Source: a virus
Length of the DNA: 46,623 nt
Reading direction: 5' to 3' (one strand)
Virus record (IMG/VR): IMGVR_UViG_3300047380_000622
Span: 1 to 46,623 of that record
Every line of letters starts with the position of its first letter. Position 1 is the stretch's first letter. Below the pieces are notes generated by a model. It did no database searches and had not been told where the DNA came from. It saw only the letters and a program-made list of their open reading frames with translations. Made by a program: the position numbers and the translations under genes. Positions 16,312-24,038 of the stretch are shown piece after piece.

Positions 16312-17877
16312 TTATTTTTTCCACTTTCTATAATCTTCTAAGTTATTTATGTGACTAGAATCCATGTCATCTATCCACGGGCCTCCTCTAGTGTAGTGAA
16401 TACCAGTGTAATCCCATTTAACTTTAGGGTCGTCATATCCCTCAACAAATATGTATTTTTCGGGTATTGGACTTATCTTATCTGTCCACTCAAACTGATG
16501 TAACTGTTTTCCAGTCCAAGTGTTGACAACTTCGGGTGTTAGTTTCTTACAATCTTCATGTCCATTATTAAAAAACATCATTGAAGACCACAACTTACAT
16601 GGATAGTCTATATTCACTTCTCCATCAAATTTAGTTTCATCATGTTTTATTTGTGGATATTTAATACATGCAACTGCATCATCAGGATTTAGATAGTAAA
16701 ACATTGGTAGTATAGACTTGTTGAAAATAAAATCATCATCTATAAATAAACTAAATCCTTCATAGTTTTCTAAGTATGGGATTAAGAATCTACTATATGT
16801 GAATTCAGTAGATTGATTTGCATATTCTCTAGTATACTCGGAAATTTTAGACTTGTCAAGAAATTTAATTTCGGGTGTAAACTTATTATAGTTTACAAAT
16901 CTACCACCACCGATAGACTTTTGAATAGAATGTAATAAAGATTCTTTACATATATCTTGTAGGTCGTTGTGCCTACTATCATATCCTATGTAAACATTCA
17001 AGGGTTTACCTTTAGAAAGTTTAGTAACTTTCTCACTATGTTCCCAAACATATTTTCTAAAATCTACATTACTAAAGTCTGCCTGAAATTCTATAGTACC
17101 CATTGTCCATATTGCAGAGAGACCTTTATACTTTGGTTTTCTAACTCCATTACATACTTTGTCTTGCCAATACTCTAAACATTCCTTGACTGTTATAGGT
17201 TCTACTGGTATAATATCATGAGAGTCCCACAATAATAATTCATTAGTTGGGTCTTCCATCTCTTCAAAACAACCTGAACGAACAGAGCCAGGATGTATCA
17301 TTAATTGAACTTTATCACCCGTAGATTGAGTTACACCCTGTATGGGTGCCCAGAGTCCTTCTTCCATAATACTTTGAGTTAACCAATGTGCTTTTGCACT
17401 ATGATAATACATAGAATTTAATGAAACTGGAAAATCTTCAGCTTCAAAATCACCTGTTTCTAACTCATCACCAACGTAATCTTTTATCTCTACTATTGTA
17501 TCACCACTTGGTTCTGATACTGCAAATTTTGTAGAAGGCGCTCCATGTTCATTTATAGAACCTGATGTATAAACTTTTGGGAAGAATTTATGGTATGAAT
17601 TTGCCTGAAATCTAAGACCTTGCCATCCAAGTAGTTCACCACTTTTTCTTAGTGGGTCTAAGTCTGACCATTTGCATTTTTTGAGTGGTGGCATATTCTC
17701 AAACATGTATTCAAGAATTTTAAAGAATTCCGACTCCTCATCTATATTAGATAAGTCATCTAGTGAACCCAAATGCCATTGGTCTAACTCTCTTCTTGTT
17801 CTATGAGTTAGTTCTGTAAATGACTCGGGTATCTCTAGGAATTCTTTTGTTTGCTCTAGGGTTTTTAGTTTATCCAT
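16312..17877 (-). CDS. glycosyltransferase with an N-terminal domain of unknown function
   Basis: A 521-residue two-part protein. Residues 292-505 form a GT-A-type glycosyltransferase domain: PLNVYIGYDSR (292-302) is the nucleotide-sugar binding strand, EFTYSRFLIPYL precedes the metal-binding FIDDDF (379-383), and the closing HYTRGGPW (494-501) is characteristic of this uncharacterised GT8-like group. Residues 1-240 are a separate region: AHWLTQSIMEEGLWAPIQGV, then VQLMIHPGSVRSGCFEEM and LLLWDSHDIIPV, which loosely recalls ParB-like substrate-binding folds. The gene follows a Pro/Tyr-rich repeat protein and precedes the oxygenases, so a virion protein is one plausible acceptor; DNA or host surface sugar are alternatives. 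A promoter-like ACTAAATA and an AGAGGA site lie upstream. Confidence 0.82.
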   Translation of the reverse strand: MDKLKTLEQTKEFLEIPESFTELTHRTRRELDQWHLGSLDDLSNIDEESEFFKILEYMFENMPPLKKCKWSDLDPLRKSGELLGWQGLRFQANSYHKFFPKVYTSGSINEHGAPSTKFAVSEPSGDTIVEIKDYVGDELETGDFEAEDFPVSLNSMYYHSAKAHWLTQSIMEEGLWAPIQGVTQSTGDKVQLMIHPGSVRSGCFEEMEDPTNELLLWDSHDIIPVEPITVKECLEYWQDKVCNGVRKPKYKGLSAIWTMGTIEFQADFSNVDFRKYVWEHSEKVTKLSKGKPLNVYIGYDSRHNDLQDICKESLLHSIQKSIGGGRFVNYNKFTPEIKFLDKSKISEYTREYANQSTEFTYSRFLIPYLENYEGFSLFIDDDFIFNKSILPMFYYLNPDDAVACIKYPQIKHDETKFDGEVNIDYPCKLWSSMMFFNNGHEDCKKLTPEVVNTWTGKQLHQFEWTDKISPIPEKYIFVEGYDDPKVKWDYTGIHYTRGGPWIDDMDSSHINNLEDYRKWKK

Positions 17878-17895
17878 AATATATCCTCTTACACT

Positions 17896-17903
17896 TATTT
17901 AGT
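17896..17903 (-). promoter_or_regulatory. possible late promoter variant for the accessory cassette
   Basis: ACTAAATA on the minus strand matches six of eight bases of TATAAATA, with the core TAAATA intact. It lies in the 28-base gap before the glycosyltransferase gene. The predicted start near 17890 leaves a short leader with an AGAGGA ribosome site before the ATG at 17877. It could start transcription of the enzyme cassette 17877-13427. Confidence 0.45.
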
Positions 17904-17905
17904 GT

Positions 17906-18988
17906 TTAAGAAGATATAGGTGTTCCAGGCCACGTTTGTGATAAATTACCATCCCATCTAATAACAGGTGTTCTACCTTGTCTAGCATATGTGCCAGGTT
18001 GTCTATTTTGGTATGTAAACGGTGTTTGACCCTGTCTAGCATATGTGCCAGGTTGTCTATTTTGGTATGTAAACGGTGTTTGACCCTGTCTAGCATATGT
18101 GCCAGGTTGTCTATTCTGATAAGTGAATGGAGTCTGACCTTGTCTAGCATATGTGCCAGGTTGTCTATTTTGGTATGTAAACGGTGTTTGTGCATTAACT
18201 GGATTCTGATAGATACTAGGTTGTCTATTCTGATAAGTGAATGGAGTTTGTGCATTAACTGGATTCTGATAGGTACTAGGTTGTCTATTTTGGTATGTGA
18301 ACGGTGTTCTACCTTGTCTTGCATAGGTGTTAGGTTGTCTATTCTGATAAGTGAATGGAGTCTGTCCTTGTCTTGCATAGGTGTTAGGTTGTCTGTTCTG
18401 ATATGTAAACGGTGTTTGACCCTGTCTTGCATATGTTCCAGGCTGTCTGTTCTGATATGTAAATGGTGTTCTACCAGTTCTTTGATATGTACCAGGCTGT
18501 CTGTTACTATATGTAAATGGTACTCTGTAACTTACAGGGTTTCTGTATGTAAATGGTGACCTGTTACTATATGTAAATGGTACTCTGTAACTTACAGGGT
18601 TTCTGTATGTAAATGGTGACCTGTTCTGATAAGTGAACGGTAACTGATAACCTACTGGGTTTCTGTATGTAAATGGAGACCTTCTCTGATAAGTGAATGG
18701 TTGTCTAGCATTAGCAATATATGGAACCCTGTATGTAAATGGATTTCTATATGTAAATGGTTGTCTAGCATTCGCAATATATGGTACACGATAGGTAAAT
18801 GGGTTTCTGTATGTAAATGGTTGTCTAGCATTCGCAATATATGGAACCCTGTATGTAAATGGGTTTCTGTATGTAAAAGGAGACCTTCCATTAGCGATAT
18901 ATGGCACACGATAGGTAAACGGCACCCTATATGTAAATGGTTGCCTAGCGTTTCCTATATTAGGTACTTGATAATTTCCTATTGCCAT
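17906..18988 (-). CDS. Pro/Tyr/Arg-rich repeat protein A (18-residue period)
   Basis: A 360-residue protein that is almost entirely tandem repeat (residues 16-341) between a short N-terminus (MAIGNYQVPNIGNARQ) and a unique tail (VIRWDGNLSQTWPGTPISS). The first half uses RQPFTYRNPFTYRVPYIANA units of 20 residues; the second uses units such as PFTYQNRQPGTYARQGQT of 18 residues. Pro residues alternate at 8 and 10 spacing, with a Tyr three residues after most of them. There are no Cys residues, no membrane segment, and almost no acidic residues in the repeats, so the protein is strongly basic. The function is unknown. Position among fibre genes suggests a virion or adhesin role. An AGGA site precedes the ATG. 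Antisense and shifted frames stay open only because the repeat is stop-free. Confidence 0.82.
   Translation of the reverse strand: MAIGNYQVPNIGNARQPFTYRVPFTYRVPYIANGRSPFTYRNPFTYRVPYIANARQPFTYRNPFTYRVPYIANARQPFTYRNPFTYRVPYIANARQPFTYQRRSPFTYRNPVGYQLPFTYQNRSPFTYRNPVSYRVPFTYSNRSPFTYRNPVSYRVPFTYSNRQPGTYQRTGRTPFTYQNRQPGTYARQGQTPFTYQNRQPNTYARQGQTPFTYQNRQPNTYARQGRTPFTYQNRQPSTYQNPVNAQTPFTYQNRQPSIYQNPVNAQTPFTYQNRQPGTYARQGQTPFTYQNRQPGTYARQGQTPFTYQNRQPGTYARQGQTPFTYQNRQPGTYARQGRTPVIRWDGNLSQTWPGTPISS
17966..18943 (-). repeat. tandem coding repeats in repeat protein A
   Basis: A coding array of 54- and 60-bp units. The leftmost units are near-identical: the block beginning TCTAGCATATGTGCCAGG on the plus strand recurs at 17981, 18035, 18089 and 18143, exactly 54 bp apart. 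Further units keep the amino acids but change codons (PFTYQNRQ is written with at least two clearly different codon sets). Confidence 0.92.
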
Positions 18989-18999
18989 TTATATTTTTC

Positions 19000-19302
19000 C
19001 TATACTACTTCTATTAAAAGAGAACCGTAATGTCCTGTAAGAGTTCTCATATTATCAGGTACATCAATATCATCAGGATATGGAAGAACGTAAGACATTG
19101 AGATAATCTCGGTGATTATATTGTTTTCCACAATCTGTAAAAAGTTATTACAAGCCTCATCATCTACAGTAGTTCCTACCGTAAATTCACTTTCATTTAC
19201 ATTAACATCTACTTGATAGTCTACACCATCAATAGTTACCTCTTTTAGAGGATTACTCTTTCTATGTTTTATTCCGTTTTTTAAAAATGTTGTTGTTGCC
19301 AT
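19000..19302 (-). CDS. hypothetical small protein between repeat proteins
   Basis: A 100-residue protein of unknown function between two repeat-protein genes. It starts MATTTFLKNGIKHRKSNP, continues with a beta-rich acidic middle (EVTIDGVDYQVDVNVNESEF) and ends in GHYGSLLIEVV. It has no repeats, transmembrane segment or recognisable motif. AGGAG lies 8 bases before the ATG, and the spacing to both neighbours is short (15 and 11 bases), so it is co-expressed with them. A structural adaptor or small chaperone would fit the setting, but there is no direct evidence. Confidence 0.7.
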   Translation of the reverse strand: MATTTFLKNGIKHRKSNPLKEVTIDGVDYQVDVNVNESEFTVGTTVDDEACNNFLQIVENNIITEIISMSYVLPYPDDIDVPDNMRTLTGHYGSLLIEVV

Positions 19303-19317
19303 GTTATTTTCTCCTCA

Positions 19318-20952
19318 TTATAAAATTGCTAAACTGTTTGGTGAACCACTAGGTGCGACATAAAAAGCAGCACCATTAATGTTTACTGTTTTGTAACAGT
19401 AAGTGTCGTTGTAAGGGTAGAATGTAAACCCTGCAAAAGGATAATCATTCTGACCAGCAGGGGTTATTACTCTAAATTTTGTTGCCGGTGAAGCAGGTAA
19501 ACTAACATATGCACCACTTATATAGAACTGACCAAGGGTTACTGTACCATTTGGACTAGTGCCTGGTGTAAATATTGTAAATTGTTTCCCTGTATTCTCT
19601 GACCATGGTATAGTTGGGTTTTGAGGCCAGTTACCGTTAGTTCCCAACGGATTATTTCCTGTAGGAGCAAACGGAGATTGACCAAAGTCAAAACCATTTT
19701 TCAATGAACTATACCCATAGCCAGGGTAAATAGTAGCTGAAGTTGACGTGAATGGCCCAGCAACTAATGGGTCGGGATACGGATATGTACCTGGCGTTCT
19801 AAATGAATATGTAAATGGTGTCTGTCCATTTGCAGGATATCTTGCATTCGCAGGATATCTAGCACTGTAAGTAAAAGGTTGTCTAGCATTACTAGGTGAT
19901 TGAGCATTCGCAGGATACCTAGCATTGTAAGTAAACGGTGATTGTGCGTTACTAGGTGATTGAGCATTCGCAGGATACCTAGCATTGTAAGTAAACGGTG
20001 ATTGTGCGTTACTAGGACTCTGAGCGGCAGCAGGATACCTAGCATTGTAAGTAAACGGTGTTTGACCATTCGCAATAACTGGTTGTTGTGCAGATACTGG
20101 GTTTCTATAACCTCTTGGAGTTCTAGCATTCGCAATATACGGTTGTTGTGCAGATACTGGGTTTCTGTATCCTGCAGGTTGTCTAGCGTTAGCAATATAT
20201 GGTTGTTGACCGTTTACAGGGTTTCTATATCCAGCAGGTTGTCTAGCGTTCGCAATATATGGGGTCTGACTGTTAGCAATATAAGGATATGGTTGCTGAG
20301 CGTTAGCGATATAAGGCGTTTGACTGTTTGCAATATACGGATAAGGTTGTTGTGCAGATGCAATATAAGGCGATTGACTATTCGCAATATATGGATACGG
20401 TTGTTGTGCATTCGCAATGTAAGGACTCTGACTATTAGCAATATACGGATAAGGTTGTTGTGCAGCTGCAATATATGGTGTTTGTGCATTTACTGGATTT
20501 CTGTATGTACTAGGTTGTCTTGCATTCGCAATATAAGGTGTCTGAGCGTTACTAGGATTTCTGTATGTACTAGGTTGTCTAGCATTTGCAATGTAAGGTG
20601 TCTGACTATTTGCAATGTACGGATATGGTTGCTGAGCATTTGCAATGTAAGGACTCTGACTGTTTGCTATGTACGGATATGGTTGTTGTGCATTTGCAAT
20701 ATATGGAGTCTGACTATTAGCAATATAAGGATACGGTTGTTGAGCGTTAGCGATATAAGGAGTTTGACTATTTGCAATATACGGATACGGTTGTTGAGTA
20801 TTTTGTTGACCTGATGCATTATTCCACCCTGTAGGTGTTTTTACATATATTTGGTCTACAGCCTTCCACGTTGTAGAACCTGTTTTAACCCATCCACCTT
20901 GAGTTGAACTCCAACCCGAAGGTGTTTTTACCTTTTGTGACCCTGTTGCCAT
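19318..20952 (-). CDS. Pro/Tyr/Asn-rich repeat protein B with conserved C-terminal domain
   Basis: A 544-residue three-part protein. Residues 1-50 carry two copies of a short beta motif (KVKTPSGW and YVKTPTGW with AVDQIYVKTP). Residues 53-387 are repeats, mainly QQPYPYIANSQTPYIANA of 18 residues, then NPVNAQ/NPSNAQ-type and SPFTYNARYPANAQ-type units. The C-terminal domain begins at YPDPLVAGPF and contains PGYGYSS, SPFAPTGNNPLG, WPQNPTIPW and FTIFTPGTSPNGTV; a homologous domain ends repeat protein D (29452-30834). It is probably a virion-surface fibre or adhesin. An AAGG ribosome site is present. Pro spacing is again 8/10, as in protein A. Confidence 0.82.
   Translation of the reverse strand: MATGSQKVKTPSGWSSTQGGWVKTGSTTWKAVDQIYVKTPTGWNNASGQQNTQQPYPYIANSQTPYIANAQQPYPYIANSQTPYIANAQQPYPYIANSQSPYIANAQQPYPYIANSQTPYIANARQPSTYRNPSNAQTPYIANARQPSTYRNPVNAQTPYIAAAQQPYPYIANSQSPYIANAQQPYPYIANSQSPYIASAQQPYPYIANSQTPYIANAQQPYPYIANSQTPYIANARQPAGYRNPVNGQQPYIANARQPAGYRNPVSAQQPYIANARTPRGYRNPVSAQQPVIANGQTPFTYNARYPAAAQSPSNAQSPFTYNARYPANAQSPSNAQSPFTYNARYPANAQSPSNARQPFTYSARYPANARYPANGQTPFTYSFRTPGTYPYPDPLVAGPFTSTSATIYPGYGYSSLKNGFDFGQSPFAPTGNNPLGTNGNWPQNPTIPWSENTGKQFTIFTPGTSPNGTVTLGQFYISGAYVSLPASPATKFRVITPAGQNDYPFAGFTFYPYNDTYCYKTVNINGAAFYVAPSGSPNSLAIL
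19790..20796 (-). repeat. tandem coding repeats in repeat protein B
   Basis: The array encodes about 335 residues of 54-bp units (two PYIAN half-units) and related variants. Each PYIANA copy is spelled with different third bases (for example CCATATATTGCGAATGC against CCTTATATCGCTAACGC), while the amino acids hold. This indicates an old array kept by selection on the protein, not a recent slippage product. Confidence 0.9.
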
Positions 20953-20984
20953 ATTCTATATTACCTTATAAAGTTAAAAATTAA

Positions 20985-21003
20985 ATACTCTTACTAAGAG
21001 TAT
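20985..21003 (-). terminator. perfect 19-bp palindrome across a fibre stop codon, weak terminator candidate
   Basis: Two 9-base arms (ATACTCTTA and TAAGAGTAT) flank one central base and span the TAG stop of the 910-residue fibre gene. On the minus strand an AT-rich stretch with five T residues follows. The stem is A/T-rich and the loop would need some opened pairs, so termination would be partial at best. Confidence 0.35.
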
Positions 21004-23726
21004 AAAACCCATAAATCACCAACTGCACCATCACTACCTGTAGGAGATGAAGTTGATTGATATATGTTTCTCACATATCCACCCGAGTTCGAAGTGTTAC
21101 TAGTTGTTATTGTTCCTAGTGTTGCATTAGAACCACTCTCATATTTAGTGTTTAAGGCAGTCTGTAGTCCGTCAACATTTGCAATTGTGTGATTATGCGA
21201 ATCGTCTGCAACTGCAGCTGAAATTGTAATATTACCAGTTCCATCAAATGATGCAGAACCTGATAAGTCTCCACCCAATGCAATTGTTCTTGCAGTAGTT
21301 AACTTAGCAGCACTAGATGCAGTAGAAGCGTTTCCTGTTAATGAACCTTCAAAAGAAGATGCCTTAACATTATGTGAACCAAATGTCCATTCGTCTTCTG
21401 ACTCGTCCCATGTCAATGAAACATTAGCAGAAGTTCCTCTTTCAACTTCAATACCTGAATCCTGTGAAGGTGTTCCAGTAACATCATTGTTAAGTGTAAT
21501 GATATTATCAGATACATTAAGCGTTGCAGTGTTAACAGTTGTTGTAGTTCCGTTAACAGTCAAATCACCTGAAAGTGTAAGGTCTGCGAATTGAACATCA
21601 CTAGTTGTTGAAACTGCCTGTCCAATACTAATTGCACCACCACTGAATCCAACACCAGTACCTGCACTTAAATGAGCACGAGTCTCAGCAGCACTTGGGC
21701 CTGTATATGTTATCACACCAGTACCACTGTTATATGCAAGTGAACCATCTCCACCTGAATCTGTTACTGATAGTTTACCTCTTACTTGTGAATCACTGAT
21801 ACCTGAATATGTGATTGCACCAGTTGAAGAGTTGTATGATAGCGAACCATCTCCAGCGTTATCTGTTACCGATATTAGTCCTCTTACTTCTGCATCTGTT
21901 CTTTCTGTGAATGAGAAAGCACCAGTTCCACTGTTGTATGATAAATCTCCACCAGCAGATAATAAACCTCTAATACTTCCATCTGATAAACCAGCAAGTG
22001 TAAGTGTTCCAGCAGTATCGTCATATGTAGAAGTGATGTTTGTTCCACCAACTACTAAACCATTTACGATATCTTCGATTTCTTCTTCAGTTTTTCCTGA
22101 AGTGTTAATTGTAAGTGTTCCAGCAGTGTCATCATATGATGTTGTTATGTTAGTACCACCAACCAATAATGCATTTACTCTGTCATCAACTCTTTCTGAA
22201 GTATGATATAAGTTACCATTTTCTGAAATATCACCAGTGTCTAGTGTTACTGAAGAACCTAATGCAGTTGAACTTCCGTTAACTGTTATTGTTGAGTTCG
22301 CAAGTTTATTATTTGCGATTGAACCTGCAAGTTTACTTTGATTGATTGAACCTGCCAACATAGCATTAGTAATACCTGATGCCTTAACCTGAACTGTATC
22401 TGTATCTATTTCTAATGAACTGTCATCAACATTTACGTTTAAAGTTACATCACCTGAAGTTCCACCACCAGTTAAACCAGTACCAGCAACTACGGATTCT
22501 ATATCACCAGCATCATTTGTGAATGATATTACACCACTAGTAGAGTTATATGATAAATCACCACTAACACTAATCGCACTTCTTGCCCTTGCAGCAGTAT
22601 GATAAAGGTTATTCGAACCTTCTGTAATTTCGTCTGAATTGTCTTTAGTAGCAACTTGAGCATCAACATATGCCTTTACGGATTGCTGTGATGGAAGTTT
22701 TGTAGCACTATCAGAGACCATGTTGTCTTCGTCTATTAATGCATTAGTAATTCTTGCATCTACTCTTGCAGATGTGTGATAAAGGTTAGTTGAACCTTCA
22801 GTGATTTCGTCTGTATTGTCTTTACCTGCAACTTGTGAGTCTACATATGCCTTTACGGATTGTTGTGAAGCAGCGTGAGATGCACTGTTTGATGTCATAT
22901 CATCTTCATCTTTAAGGTCTAAGTTTACAGTAACAGCACCTGAAGTTCCACCACCAGTTAAACCTGTTCCAGCAACTACAGATTCTATATCACCTGCATC
23001 ATTAGTAAATGATATTACACCAGTTGAACTATTGTATGATATATCACCACTTGCAGATAGAGCAGCTCTTGCTCTTGCATCTGTAAAGTAAAGATTGGAA
23101 CCTTCTGTAATTTCGTCTGTATTGTCTTTACCTGCAACTTGTGAGTCAACGTATGCTTTTACTGACTGTTGACTTGGAAGTTTAGTAGCACTATTTGATG
23201 CCATATTATCTTCATCAACTAATGCATTTGTAATTCTAGCATCTGCTCTTGCATCTGTAAAGTAAAGGTTACTTGAACCTTCTGTTATTTCATCTGTATT
23301 GTCTTTTGTTAGAATACTTGCATCAACATAAGCTTTAATTGATTGTTGTGATGCAGCGTGAGATGCACTGTTCGAAGACATATCGTCTTCGTCTTTAAGG
23401 TCGATTGCAATGTCATCTGCGTTTACAGTAATACCTGTACCAGCACCAATGTTTAATGTTGCATCACCTGAAGTTGCAGTACCAGTTAAACCAGCACCAG
23501 CATTTACTCCTGTGATATCTCCAACATTACCTGTGATTGTTAATGTGTTAGCAGAATCATCATATGATAATCCAATACCAGCACCAGCAGTTAGTAACGA
23601 AGCAACTCTATCGTCAATAGTCTCACTACCAATAGCAGCACCAGTAATAGAACCACTAGAGTCTATAACCTCTACACCACCAACGGATAGACCATTTTTA
23701 ATATTAAAATTCTTTTCTCCAGCCAT
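20994..23726 (-). CDS. large modular tail fibre protein
   Basis: A 910-residue fibre built of modules common in marine T4-like phage fibres. The N-terminus MAGEKNFNIKNGLSVGGVEV is shared with the short upstream protein (23726-23956). Residues about 30-500 repeat units containing NLYFTDARA, DEDNMASNSATKLPSQQSVK and TGLTGGGTSG, including a 162-residue (486-bp) duplication. Further on, SYNSGTG and DLTVNGTTTTVNT modules appear, then a C-terminal region ending SSPTGSDGAVGDLWVLYS. The final G-x-LW strand resembles the end of the 608-residue fibre (30836-32662). Fibres of this type bind host receptors, generally as trimers. The ATG overlaps the upstream stop (TAATG), with GGAGG before it. Confidence 0.87.
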   Translation of the reverse strand: MAGEKNFNIKNGLSVGGVEVIDSSGSITGAAIGSETIDDRVASLLTAGAGIGLSYDDSANTLTITGNVGDITGVNAGAGLTGTATSGDATLNIGAGTGITVNADDIAIDLKDEDDMSSNSASHAASQQSIKAYVDASILTKDNTDEITEGSSNLYFTDARADARITNALVDEDNMASNSATKLPSQQSVKAYVDSQVAGKDNTDEITEGSNLYFTDARARAALSASGDISYNSSTGVISFTNDAGDIESVVAGTGLTGGGTSGAVTVNLDLKDEDDMTSNSASHAASQQSVKAYVDSQVAGKDNTDEITEGSTNLYHTSARVDARITNALIDEDNMVSDSATKLPSQQSVKAYVDAQVATKDNSDEITEGSNNLYHTAARARSAISVSGDLSYNSTSGVISFTNDAGDIESVVAGTGLTGGGTSGDVTLNVNVDDSSLEIDTDTVQVKASGITNAMLAGSINQSKLAGSIANNKLANSTITVNGSSTALGSSVTLDTGDISENGNLYHTSERVDDRVNALLVGGTNITTSYDDTAGTLTINTSGKTEEEIEDIVNGLVVGGTNITSTYDDTAGTLTLAGLSDGSIRGLLSAGGDLSYNSGTGAFSFTERTDAEVRGLISVTDNAGDGSLSYNSSTGAITYSGISDSQVRGKLSVTDSGGDGSLAYNSGTGVITYTGPSAAETRAHLSAGTGVGFSGGAISIGQAVSTTSDVQFADLTLSGDLTVNGTTTTVNTATLNVSDNIITLNNDVTGTPSQDSGIEVERGTSANVSLTWDESEDEWTFGSHNVKASSFEGSLTGNASTASSAAKLTTARTIALGGDLSGSASFDGTGNITISAAVADDSHNHTIANVDGLQTALNTKYESGSNATLGTITTSNTSNSGGYVRNIYQSTSSPTGSDGAVGDLWVLYS

Positions 23727-23956
23727 TATAATGTCCCTCCATCAATCTGAACATTTGCCAGAGTTTTAGATGTAGATGCATCTGAAAGATGCGTATCTAC
23801 TAATGAGTTTGCGTAGTACTTAGCGGAACCTTCTGCAAGATTATCAGTAGTTAAATCTGATATTGCAGCTGCAACTATCTTACCTGATGAATTGATTACT
23901 TCGGTGGTTCCAACACTGACTCCGTATTCTACTACAAATTTGTTTTGTGTTGCCAT
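23726..23956 (-). CDS. short fibre-module protein
   Basis: A 76-residue protein resembling an isolated N-terminal fibre module. Its start MATQNKFVVEYGVSVGTTEV parallels the start of the downstream 910-residue fibre, including the following 'INSSGKIVAAA' strand. It ends in NVQIDGGTL, an ending also found, with Phe, in two other fibre-like proteins of this window. It may be a fibre piece cut off from a larger ancestral gene or an independent cap/adaptor. An AGGA site precedes the ATG, and the stop overlaps the next gene by one base. A TCTAAATA box lies at 23999-24006. Confidence 0.75.
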   Translation of the reverse strand: MATQNKFVVEYGVSVGTTEVINSSGKIVAAAISDLTTDNLAEGSAKYYANSLVDTHLSDASTSKTLANVQIDGGTL

Positions 23957-23998
23957 TTTTTCGTGTGTCCTATTTGAAAAATTACTTTATCTACATAC

Positions 23999-24006
23999 TA
24001 TTTAGA
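23999..24006 (-). promoter_or_regulatory. late promoter variant upstream of the 76-aa/910-aa fibre pair
   Basis: TCTAAATA on the minus strand lies in the 82-base gap between genes. The predicted start near 23993 gives a leader of about 37 bases containing AGGA before the ATG at 23956. A TTTTTTT/AAAAAAA tract lies about 30 bases upstream of the box. Confidence 0.5.
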
Positions 24007-24038
24007 AGATAGTGTTCTTCATAAAGTACGTTTTTTTA

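Noticed and set aside
17899-18559. Long open frames overlapping repeat protein A in a second minus frame and on the plus strand
   Set aside because: The 27/54-bp repeat contains no stop in these frames, so they stay open automatically. They lack proper starts and ribosome sites, and codon variation follows the main frame's third positions.
20002-20814. 270-codon plus-strand open frame opposite repeat protein B
   Set aside because: It gives a repetitive Arg/Leu/Ile/Ser peptide that only mirrors the sense repeats. All other genes are on the minus strand, and the wobble-position pattern supports the minus-strand frame.
17906-20952. CRISPR-like or regulatory DNA array suggested by regular 54-bp repeats
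   Set aside because: There are no unique spacers between constant repeats. The units lie in frame inside long genes and conserve amino acids, so these are coding repeats.
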